5,470 nt of DNA from Pseudomonadota bacterium (GTDB lineage Bacteria > Pseudomonadota > Alphaproteobacteria > UBA8366 > JADFVY01), in NCBI GenBank assembly GCA_030671915.1, contig DAOVHN010000204.1, forward strand, positions 1 to 5,470, read 5' to 3'. A program made the translations under genes and the position numbers. A model generated the notes under the pieces. It saw only the letters and a program-made list of their open reading frames with translations. It was not told the origin of the DNA and did not search any database. Shown here one piece after another: positions 1-5,413 of this stretch (positions are counted from its first letter, which is position 1; each line of letters begins with the position of its first letter).

Positions 1-420
1 CTCGTCAAGGCGGTTCTGCCGGAACTCATCGAGAAGGGGCGGGTGAGCCGGCCTTGGCATGGAGTCTATGGCCAGGTGATAGAGCCCTGGCTGCTATCGT
101 CCTTCGGCCATCCCGCACCGGAAGGGCTGCTCGTCGAAACGGTGGAGCCGGGCAGCCCGGCCGAGAAAATCGGACTGCGTGGCGGGGTGATACCGGTCCG
201 CTTCGGATTCAGGTTGGTTCTCATGGGCGGCGATATCATTACCAAGGTAAACAATACTCCCCTGACCGATATCGATACGGTCGTCGACGTGGTGCGATCC
301 TTCAAGGTCGGCGACAAGATCAGCATCGAATATTTCCGGGAGGGGCGCAAGCTCACCGCCGAGGTGACCCTGCCGGAAAGACCGTTGTTGCCCGGCGATA
401 CGGCGCGGTTCGAGGAATAG
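1..420 (+). CDS. HtrA-like S1C serine protease, C-terminal part with PDZ domain (5' truncated)
   Basis: The reading frame is open from base 1 and ends at TAG (418-420), giving 139 codons of a longer gene. The first residues (LVKAVLPELIEKGRV then SRPWHGVYGQ) match the end of the trypsin-like protease domain and the linker found in DegP/HtrA-type S1C peptidases. The rest is one PDZ domain: GLLVETVEPGSPAEKIGL, then GGDIITKVNNTPL, then a final strand around KISIEYFREG. An insert of about 15 residues (GVIPVRFGF...) separates the LRG turn from GGDII; I recall similar inserts in a subfamily of S1C proteases. Family members usually act in the envelope on misfolded proteins. The catalytic His, Asp and Ser and any signal peptide or membrane anchor lie outside the window, so activity and location cannot be judged. 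A GTG at 43 is in frame but falls inside the conserved protease-to-PDZ linker, so it is not the start. Confidence 0.85.
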   Translation, partial: LVKAVLPELIEKGRVSRPWHGVYGQVIEPWLLSSFGHPAPEGLLVETVEPGSPAEKIGLRGGVIPVRFGFRLVLMGGDIITKVNNTPLTDIDTVVDVVRSFKVGDKISIEYFREGRKLTAEVTLPERPLLPGDTARFEE

Positions 421-449
421 TTCGGATTTCCCTTCAGCGGGAGGAAGAG

Positions 450-483
450 GGGGCGGGCGCAAGGGCCCGCCCCATTGAGTTTT
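450..483 (+). terminator. Intrinsic terminator after the HtrA-like gene
   Basis: A perfect 9-bp, almost pure G/C stem (GGGGCGGGC at 450-458 with GCCCGCCCC at 465-473) encloses a 6-nt loop and is followed by ATTGAG and then TTTT (480-483) on the + strand. It starts 30 bp after the protease stop codon and lies between two convergent genes. The T run is short and offset by six bases, so termination may be imperfect. On the - strand, where it would serve the iron-sulfur gene, the stem could also form but no T run follows it. Confidence 0.6.
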
Positions 484-504
484 CAGGCAGTTGGGAGGTT
501 TGAT

Positions 505-1761
505 TCAGGCTTTCACCAGATGGTCGGCGACGATTTCGACCAGGCTGCCGATTTCGCGGTCCCATTTGTAGTGTTCCTTGCCGCCGTCCAGTGTCTGGCG
601 GCAGTTGGCGCAGGCGGAAACCATTATGTCGGCGCCGGAATCCTCGACCTGTTTCATCTTGATCTCGAACACCTTGAGGCGTAGCGGGGTCGCCCGCTGG
701 ATGGCGGCCACGCCGCCGCCGCCGCCGCAGCACCAGTTGGCGTTGCCGGTGGGGGACATTTCTCGGAAGCCCGTGGCGAAGCCGTCCAGCACCTCGCGCG
801 CCGCCTCCGTCGCCCCGCCCCGGCGGGAAATCTGGCAGGGGTCGTGATAGGTGATGGCGTCGTCCATGGGTTTCAGCTTCAGCTTCCCGTCGCGCTTCAG
901 CATCGCCAGGTACTCGGTGATATGAAAGACCTCGAAGGGCAGGGGACGGCCCAGCATCATCGCCCCGGTCCAGCGCAGTGCGCCATATGCGTGCCCGCAT
1001 TCGGGGATGATGACGGTCTTCGCGCCGACCGATTCGGCCGCCGCGACGATACGTTCGATCATGACCTTCGCCACGTCGGCCTTGCCCGACAGGACGCCGA
1101 AATTGGTGGCCTCGTAGCCCTTGGTCGAGAAGGTCCAGTCGATCCCGGCATGGTTCAGCACCTGTGCCATGGCGACGATGGATTGCGGATATTTCATCGT
1201 CTCGATGGATGAGATGGTGAGCAGAACCTCCGCCTTCTCCTTGTTCAGCGGGATGTCGACCTCATGCTCGTCGGACAGCCAGTCGATGCGTTCCTCCATC
1301 TTTTCGGGCGTGACGCCCAGCGGGCTGCCGACTTCCCTGGACTTCTCGGCCACCGCGAACAGATCCTCCGGCCCGATGCCGTTGGCCGCCATGGATTTGC
1401 GGGCGAGGCCCACCAGCGAGGCGATGTCGATGCCCATCGGGCAGACCATTGTGCAGCGCCCGCACATGGTGCAGGAATCGTAGATCAGTTCCTGCCATTC
1501 GTTGAGCTCCGCCTCGTCCGGCTCCTTCGCCAGCCCCAGCGCCCGCCGCACGCCCGCGAAGGGCGCCTTGCGGGCGCGGTAGGCCCGGGCGAAGGGTTCC
1601 AGCTTCCAGGCCGGGGTGTAGCGCGGATCCTTCGTTACCTCGTAGAAGTGACAGGCCTCGGCGCATTCCCCGCAATGGACGCAGGACTGCAGCCAGGTCG
1701 CCGCCTGTGCGCCCACCTGGCTCACGAAATGGTCGATCACCTGTGTTGCGACATTGCTCAT
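505..1761 (-). CDS. HdrD/DsrK-like (Fe-S)-binding protein with CCG domain
   Basis: This 418-residue cytoplasmic iron-sulfur protein belongs to the heterodisulfide reductase subunit D / DsrK superfamily. Two ferredoxin-like motifs are visible: CVHCGECAEAC (Cys27, 30, 33, 37) and CTMCGRCTMVCP (Cys97, 100, 103, 107), each enough to bind a [4Fe-4S] cluster. The C-terminal half has a cysteine-rich CCG module: HDPC (Cys309), WCCGGGGG (Cys344-345) and CANC (Cys384, 387). In HdrB/HdrD this pattern binds a non-cubane [4Fe-4S] cluster that acts on disulfide or thiol substrates. The equivalent first module keeps only Cys255 (PECGHA). There are no membrane segments. The ATG at 1761 overlaps the stop of the NarI-like gene as ATGA, which fixes the start and implies translational coupling; the frame is open further upstream but only inside that gene. 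The likely partner is the NarI-like cytochrome b, as in DsrMK. The substrate is unknown, and no nearby gene points to formate, nitrate or sulfite. It is the last gene of the operon. Confidence 0.88.
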   Translation of the reverse strand: MSNVATQVIDHFVSQVGAQAATWLQSCVHCGECAEACHFYEVTKDPRYTPAWKLEPFARAYRARKAPFAGVRRALGLAKEPDEAELNEWQELIYDSCTMCGRCTMVCPMGIDIASLVGLARKSMAANGIGPEDLFAVAEKSREVGSPLGVTPEKMEERIDWLSDEHEVDIPLNKEKAEVLLTISSIETMKYPQSIVAMAQVLNHAGIDWTFSTKGYEATNFGVLSGKADVAKVMIERIVAAAESVGAKTVIIPECGHAYGALRWTGAMMLGRPLPFEVFHITEYLAMLKRDGKLKLKPMDDAITYHDPCQISRRGGATEAAREVLDGFATGFREMSPTGNANWCCGGGGGVAAIQRATPLRLKVFEIKMKQVEDSGADIMVSACANCRQTLDGGKEHYKWDREIGSLVEIVADHLVKA

Positions 1762-2399
1762 GGCACGTACCCCCGCTTGCCATAGGCCGCGCCCATGAAG
1801 TAGCGGCTGAAGATGAATGTGAAGGCGTGCATCAGGCGGCTGAACGGGAAGTAGAGCATCAGCAGTTCGACGCTGAGCATATGGACGGCGCGCAGGCCGT
1901 CGCTGGCTTCGCCCAGCGCGAAACAGCCGGTCAGCATGGCCAGCATGGTAAGCCCCGTGCCGATATGGTCGTCGCGGTCGGAAATCTGCCTTGTGATCGG
2001 GTCGGTCCAGCGCCGGATCCACATCAGGATCAGCCCGGCGAAGGCCACCTCGGAGGCGATGATGAAGCCCCAGCGCGGCAGAGGCGTCCAGCTCAATCCG
2101 GTCCACTCCTTGATAAAGGCGACATGGAAGGATCCGAACAGCAGCAGCGCGAACAGGCCGAGATGGAACAGGTAGCCGACGATCACGTGATAGGCCGTGC
2201 GGCTGAAGAACCCCCCATGCGGCGCCATATGCAGGAAGATTGCCTTGATGCCGCCCGCGACGGGGGATTTGCGCGGCACCGCGCTGTCGCCGCGCACCCG
2301 CATCGCCAGGATGCCGATGATGTTCCAGGCCACGCCGACGCTGAACACCACGAGTGCGACATACCAGAGCGGGCCTTCGGTGAATTCGAGAAAACTCAT
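1758..2399 (-). CDS. NarI/DsrM-type membrane cytochrome b (respiratory nitrate reductase gamma-like)
   Basis: This 213-residue, very hydrophobic protein has about five membrane helices (near residues 11-31, 70-95, 110-128, 144-163 and 173-195). The last helix carries H173 ... FPFSRLMH191. It matches E. coli NarI as I recall it: the same 18-residue spacing (H187/H205) and the same FPFSRL-x-H motif. The second helix has YLFHLG, where H79 corresponds to NarI H56. NarI H66 has no histidine at the exact position (Gly89); H92 lies three residues later. One b heme is therefore well supported, and the second needs an altered ligand. Proteins of this type exchange electrons between quinones and a cytoplasmic iron-sulfur partner. 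The next gene overlaps by four bases and encodes an HdrD/DsrK-like protein, so a DsrMK-like pair is more likely than nitrate reduction; no NarGH genes are present. The ATG is preceded by AGGAAG and GAGG in the 16-bp gap after the cytochrome b gene. Confidence 0.85.
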   Translation of the reverse strand: MSFLEFTEGPLWYVALVVFSVGVAWNIIGILAMRVRGDSAVPRKSPVAGGIKAIFLHMAPHGGFFSRTAYHVIVGYLFHLGLFALLLFGSFHVAFIKEWTGLSWTPLPRWGFIIASEVAFAGLILMWIRRWTDPITRQISDRDDHIGTGLTMLAMLTGCFALGEASDGLRAVHMLSVELLMLYFPFSRLMHAFTFIFSRYFMGAAYGKRGYVP

Positions 2400-2415
2400 G
2401 ACCTCATTCTTCCTT

Positions 2416-3408
2416 TCACTCGCCGCCCGCCTTGGCGGCCTCGTCAGCCATCACTTCCTCGTACCAGAGGTCGTGATGGTCCTTCGCCCAGTTGGCGTCC
2501 ACCGTGCCGGTGGTCATGCCTTCCACCGCGCCCTCGACGCCAAACACGCCGAGATAGATGTGGCCGAGGCCGACGGAAATGAAAACAAGCGCCGATGCCG
2601 CGTGGCCGATATGGGCCAGTTGCTGGGCGTAACGGTCTTCCAGCAGCGCCGGAAAATCGAGAATGATGCCGCTGACCGACAGTATTAGGCCGAGGGACAT
2701 CGACATCCAGAACCAGTTCTTTTCACCGAAATTGTAGAACCGCGAACTGGCATGGCCGCCGAAGAAACCCCCCAGTTTGGCTATCCACCCGATGTCGTCC
2801 CTTGAGAGCCAGTTGCCTTTCACGAAGGTGAAAAACAACACGACGATCGAGGCGATGAACAGCGGTCCGAACAGGTTGTGGGCCTGCAGCGACGCGCTGG
2901 CCAGCGTGGCGAAACCGTCCTTGCCGATCAGGTAGGGCAGACCGTAGCGGCCATAGAGCAGAACCAGCCCGCTCGACCCGAGCAGTATGAACATCGAAGC
3001 GACGAACCAGTGCCCCACCCGCTGCATCTGGGTGAAACGCTGGATGCGCTTGCCGGACCTGCCGCCGGTAATCCTGATGCGCCCGCGAATGGCGAAATAG
3101 AGACTGACCAGGATAATGACGCCGACAAGCAGCCAGCCGCCGATGGTCGAGATCGGCCCGTTGCGGATATTGCGCCAGTTCTCGCCTTCGGACTGGATAA
3201 GCACCGCGGCTTCCCTGTCGGGAATGCTGATGGTTTGCGGCTGGCCCTCGCGTACGGCGCGCCAGAAATCGGCGTCGCTGGTATTGCCCAGCGATTCGCC
3301 CGGTACTTGGCCGGCGGTTGCTCCCTCGCCCGCCGCGAGCGTCGGCCCGGGCAGGGCCGCGGCGCCGAGCACCAGCGCGAGCAGAAGCAGAAAGGATCTG
3401 ATGCTCAT
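2416..3408 (-). CDS. FdnI/FdoI-type cytochrome b (formate dehydrogenase gamma-like) with signal peptide
   Basis: This 330-residue protein begins with a likely signal peptide (SFLLLLALVLGAAAL, possible cleavage after LAA, residue 26). A hydrophilic, probably periplasmic segment (about 27-87) and an extra helix (about 88-107) follow. The remaining four helices match FdnI/FdoI: HW at H133 (FdnI H18), AHNLFGPLF at H177 (H57), HAAS at H269 (H155) and GHIYLGVFG at H283 (H169). The last pair keeps the FdnI spacing of 14. The C-terminal motif WAKDHHDLWYEE also matches FdnI (WAKKHHPRWYRE). All four ligands for two b hemes are therefore present. FdnI passes electrons from a periplasmic formate dehydrogenase to menaquinone, but no formate dehydrogenase alpha or beta genes are next to this one. 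It is instead first in an operon with NarI-like and HdrD-like genes, so its electron partner is unknown. The ATG at 3408 has AGGGAG twelve bases upstream, a rather long spacing. I infer FNR-type control from the upstream site. Confidence 0.85.
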   Translation of the reverse strand: MSIRSFLLLLALVLGAAALPGPTLAAGEGATAGQVPGESLGNTSDADFWRAVREGQPQTISIPDREAAVLIQSEGENWRNIRNGPISTIGGWLLVGVIILVSLYFAIRGRIRITGGRSGKRIQRFTQMQRVGHWFVASMFILLGSSGLVLLYGRYGLPYLIGKDGFATLASASLQAHNLFGPLFIASIVVLFFTFVKGNWLSRDDIGWIAKLGGFFGGHASSRFYNFGEKNWFWMSMSLGLILSVSGIILDFPALLEDRYAQQLAHIGHAASALVFISVGLGHIYLGVFGVEGAVEGMTTGTVDANWAKDHHDLWYEEVMADEAAKAGGE

Positions 3409-3458
3409 GGGAATGCGAATCTCCCTGAATTGCAGGCTGCGGCGGAATCCCGCGGCGA

Positions 3459-3474
3459 CACTAAAACATTAGTG
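3459..3474. repeat. Perfect palindrome over the predicted -10 region
   Basis: CACTAA (3459-3464) and TTAGTG (3469-3474) are perfect inverted repeats separated by AACA. The 16-bp dyad covers the predicted -10 hexamer and transcription start of the redox operon. That position would suit a repressor operator. The AT content of the dyad stands out in GC-rich surroundings. I do not recognise it as the site of a known regulator. Confidence 0.5.
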
Positions 3475-3493
3475 ACCCCTGATGGATTGTTCC

Positions 3494-3507
3494 TTGAGCC
3501 AGATCAA
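3494..3507 (-). promoter_or_regulatory. FNR/FixK/DNR-type binding site
   Basis: The + strand reads TTGAG-CCAG-ATCAA, and the - strand TTGAT-CTGG-CTCAA. This is one mismatch from the FNR consensus TTGAT-N4-ATCAA, and flanking C and G extend the dyad to CTTGA-N6-TCAAG. It lies 86 bp upstream of the cytochrome b start, in non-coding DNA, at the distance needed for class II activation of the -10 at 3466-3471. Members of this regulator family respond to low oxygen or nitric oxide. Which paralogue binds cannot be told from the site. Confidence 0.6.
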
Positions 3508-3620
3508 GAAATCGCGGAAACTACTATGACAGGCCGCACAGGTGGAAAATCGCATCCGCCGTTAACCCGGTTTTCTGCCAAGGCTCGTTGATCAGGTGTT
3601 TGGGTGGGGCTGATTTCTCC

Positions 3621-3668
3621 CAGCCGTCAGCCGTCAGCCGTCAGTCGTCAGTATCTGGCTGATGGCTG
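3621..3668. repeat. Tandem 7-bp repeats with an inverted copy, beside the trkH stop
   Basis: On the + strand there are three copies of CAGCCGT (3621, 3628, 3635), then a variant CAGTCGT (3642) and a partial CAG. CTGATGGCTG at 3659-3668 is an inverted, one-mismatch copy of CAGCCGTCAG, so a 10-bp stem can form in several registers. The element begins about 10 bp after the trkH stop in the direction of trkH transcription. It could act as a weak terminator, but in that direction the stem has an A-C mismatch and no T run follows. Confidence 0.55.
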
Positions 3669-3677
3669 AGGGCTTCC

Positions 3678-5126
3678 CTAAGCCCGCCAGAAGCTCGGCA
3701 TCAACAACACCAGGATGGTGAATAGCTCCAGCCGGCCCAGCAGCATGCCGAAGGACAGCATCCATTTGGCGGCGATCGGCACTTCGGCGAAATTGGCCCC
3801 CGGGCCGATCATGTCGCCCAGCCCCGGCCCGACATTGGCGATCGCCGACGCCGCGCCCGAGGTCGCGGACAGGAAATCCAGCCCGGTCAGGCCCAGCCCG
3901 ATGGCCAGCGCCGCCCAGCACAGGATGAACAGGAAGAAGAAGGCCATCACCGAGGCCAGCACCTGTTCGCTGATCGGTTTGCGGTTGTAATAGGGAATGA
4001 AGACGCCGTTGGGCTGCAGCAGCCGGCGGAGCTGGATATTGGCCGCGGCGTAGAGCACCTGGAAGCGGAAGACCTTCAGCCCGCAGGTGGTCGAGCCGGC
4101 GCAGCCGCCGATGAACATCATGCAAAACAACGCCGCCACCGCGAAGCCGCCCCACAGCCCGAAATCGGTGGTGGCGTAGCCGGTGCCGGTGATCACCGAA
4201 ACCACGTTGAAGGCGGCGAGGCGCAGCGCGCTCAGCGCCTCCACCCCGTTCTTCAGATGCAGATAGAGCGTCATCACCGCCACCGCGATGACGACGATGG
4301 CCAGGAACAGCCGCACCTGCTCGTCGCGCCACAGGCTGCCCGGCGCGCCGCGCAGCGCCCGCAGGTACAGGACGAAGGGCAGGCTGCCGAGCAGCATGAA
4401 GGCCACCGCGATGGCGTCGATCCAGGCGCTGCCGAAGAAGCCGAACGAGGTGTCGTGGGTGGAATAACCGCCGGTGGCGATGGTCGTCATGGCGTGGGCG
4501 ACGGCGTCGAAGCCGCTCATCCCCGCGGCCCAGTAGAGAATGGCGCAAAGCAGCGTCAGCCCGAGATAGATCACCCCGGTCCAGCCGGCGATCTGGGCGG
4601 TGCGCGGCATCGCCTTTTCCGACTTGTCCGAGCTTTCCATGCGGAACAGCTGCATGCCGCCGACCTGCAGCAGCGGCAGCACGGTAATCGCCATGGCGAT
4701 GATGCCGATACCGCCCAGCCATTGCAGCAGCGCCCGCCACAACAGGATGCCCGGCGGCGCCTGGTCCAGCCCGACGATGACCGTCGACCCCGTGGTGGTG
4801 ACCCCCGACATGGCCTCGAAGAAGGCGTCGGGGTAATGCATGTCGAGGGCCGAGAAGGCGAAGGGCAGGGCGCCGAAGGTGGGGATCACCAGCCAGCACA
4901 GCGCGGTCAGCACGAAGGCCTGGCGCAGGTTGATGCGCCGCGTCGCCGAGCGCGTCGACAGGATCAGCGCCACCCCGATGAACAGCGTCAGCGCCGCGGC
5001 CGAGGCGAACACCCGCCAGTCCGGATTGGCCACCGTCAGATCCGCCATCGCCGGCAAGGTCATCGCCAGCGCCAGCGTCGCCAGCAGGATGCCGACAATG
5101 AAGAGAATGGGACGGAAATCGATCAA
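3678..5126 (-). CDS. trkH: TrkH-family potassium uptake protein (channel subunit)
   Basis: This is the membrane pore of a Trk-type K+ uptake system, normally gated by cytoplasmic TrkA, which is not in this window. Four M1-P-M2 repeats are recognisable by their filter segments: TTTGST (110-115), ATGGYST (217-223), TGTGYATT (313-320) and NVGPG (431-435), each with the filter glycine. The loop GGCAGSTTCGLK (340-351) and GRLELFT (464-470) near the C-terminus are also typical. With the TTG start at 5126 (TTG ATC GAT TTC, protein MIDFRPILF) the product has 482 residues, like E. coli TrkH (483), and the N-terminus begins at the first helix. GAGG lies eight bases upstream of this TTG. The frame stays open to an ATG at 5390, but the extra 88 residues are low-complexity, Arg- and Pro-rich and unlike the family, and would cover the predicted promoter. 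There are hydrophobic helices throughout and no sign of damage. It is divergent in function from the redox operon and separated from it by 269 bp. Confidence 0.93.
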   Translation of the reverse strand: MIDFRPILFIVGILLATLALAMTLPAMADLTVANPDWRVFASAAALTLFIGVALILSTRSATRRINLRQAFVLTALCWLVIPTFGALPFAFSALDMHYPDAFFEAMSGVTTTGSTVIVGLDQAPPGILLWRALLQWLGGIGIIAMAITVLPLLQVGGMQLFRMESSDKSEKAMPRTAQIAGWTGVIYLGLTLLCAILYWAAGMSGFDAVAHAMTTIATGGYSTHDTSFGFFGSAWIDAIAVAFMLLGSLPFVLYLRALRGAPGSLWRDEQVRLFLAIVVIAVAVMTLYLHLKNGVEALSALRLAAFNVVSVITGTGYATTDFGLWGGFAVAALFCMMFIGGCAGSTTCGLKVFRFQVLYAAANIQLRRLLQPNGVFIPYYNRKPISEQVLASVMAFFFLFILCWAALAIGLGLTGLDFLSATSGAASAIANVGPGLGDMIGPGANFAEVPIAAKWMLSFGMLLGRLELFTILVLLMPSFWRA

Positions 5127-5138
5127 GAAGAACGCCTC
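5124..5138 (-). promoter_or_regulatory. Ribosome binding site and TTG start of trkH
   Basis: On the - strand GAGG (5138-5135) is followed by eight bases (CGTTCTTC) and then TTG (5126-5124). No ATG or GTG gives a family-like N-terminus: the next in-frame ATG falls inside the first helix, and the upstream ATG at 5390 adds unrelated sequence. The TTG is therefore the best start. A rare start codon would also lower translation of a membrane channel. Confidence 0.65.
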
Positions 5139-5196
5139 GGTTGTTGCCGGGCGGGAGATTCGGCGATTTGAAGGGAATTGTCTACCCCTAGCGCAG

Positions 5197-5263
5197 CCGC
5201 CCGGCGGGATGGCCACGGGATGGGGCCGCGTATCGTCGATACGCGGCCCGTGGCGCCGGGCGG
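5197..5263 (-). repeat. Long bulged inverted repeat in the predicted trkH leader
   Basis: On the + strand three left-arm blocks, CCGCCCGGC (5197-5205), GCCACGGG (5212-5219) and CCGCGTATC (5226-5234), are perfectly complementary, in order, to GATACGCGG (5238-5246), CCCGTGGC (5247-5254) and GCCGGGCGG (5255-5263). The left arm carries two extra 6-nt pieces, GGGATG and ATGGGG, that would bulge out. That gives 26 base pairs around a 3-nt loop. The inner stem can also shift to a 12-bp perfect hairpin (5223-5249). It lies about 60 bp before the trkH start, and no T run follows on the - strand, so a leader structure is more likely than a simple terminator. Confidence 0.7.
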
Positions 5264-5304
5264 CCCCCCGGAGAGAAGCTGCGATCCGGTCCCCAAAAAA
5301 AAAG

Positions 5305-5334
5305 AGTATAAATAGGTACTTTCCCACGGCTGAA
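5305..5334 (-). promoter_or_regulatory. Predicted trkH promoter
   Basis: On the - strand the -10 hexamer TATACT (5310-5305) matches TATAAT in five of six positions. Eighteen bases upstream is a weak -35, TTCAGC (5334-5329), with three of six matches. Transcription would begin near 5298, inside a run of nine T (5303-5295), giving a leader of about 170 nt. AT-rich DNA is confined to this spot in a very GC-rich stretch. Confidence 0.45.
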
Positions 5335-5413
5335 TCGGCGATCGCCACGCCCAGGGGGGCGGCTCCGGCGGGTTTTTGTGTAGTTCCCATGCAGAACAGG
5401 GCCAGGAAAGAGG

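Larger units (their letters stand above)
3459..3507 (-). promoter_or_regulatory. Predicted class II FNR/FixK-type promoter of the three-gene redox operon
   Basis: On the - strand, a -10-like hexamer TAATGT (3471-3466) matches TATAAT at the key positions 1, 2 and 6. If the FNR-type site centred at 3500.5 is placed at -41.5, position -12 falls on 3471 and -7 on 3466, exactly this hexamer, and transcription would start near 3459. That leaves a leader of about 50 nt before the cytochrome b ATG. There is no convincing -35, as expected when an activator replaces it. This is prediction from spacing alone. Confidence 0.5.

Noticed and set aside
1762..2106. Upstream in-frame extension of the HdrD-like gene to 2106
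   Set aside because: It lies wholly within the NarI-like gene in another frame. The ATGA overlap at 1758-1761 and the protein family both support the start at 1761.
1758..2399. Nitrate reductase gamma as the actual function
   Set aside because: No NarG, NarH or NarJ gene is present and the adjacent partner is HdrD/DsrK-like, so a DsrM-like role fits better.
1707..2582. 291-codon + strand frame antisense to the NarI-like gene
   Set aside because: Low-complexity His/Gln/Arg-rich product opposite a gene with conserved heme-ligand motifs.
2878..3591. 237-codon + strand frame antisense to the cytochrome b gene and running into the control region
   Set aside because: It is antisense to well-matched FdnI-like sequence, has no domain, and crosses the predicted promoter of the redox operon.
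3588..3596. TTGATCA near 3590 as another FNR site
   Set aside because: Only a half-site with a short central palindrome. It lacks the N4 spacing and the second TTGAT arm.
3634..4899. 421-codon - strand frame overlapping trkH in another frame
   Set aside because: Arg/Ala/Gly/His-rich out-of-frame shadow, whereas the trkH frame carries all filter motifs.
4257..5171. 304-codon + strand frame antisense to trkH, rich in Gln, Arg, His and Asp
   Set aside because: It is a composition-driven shadow of a clear membrane protein gene in GC-rich DNA. It has no recognisable domain.
5156..5184. Second trkH promoter with TAGACA (5184-5179) as -35
   Set aside because: The -35 is good, but the hexamer 17 bp downstream (GAATCT) matches only two of six -10 positions, and other spacings are worse.
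5127..5390. In-frame extension of trkH to an ATG at 5390 (570 residues)
   Set aside because: The extra 88 residues are Arg/Pro/Ala-rich and unlike the TrkH N-terminus, cover the promoter-like element and the hairpin, and make the protein much longer than the family.
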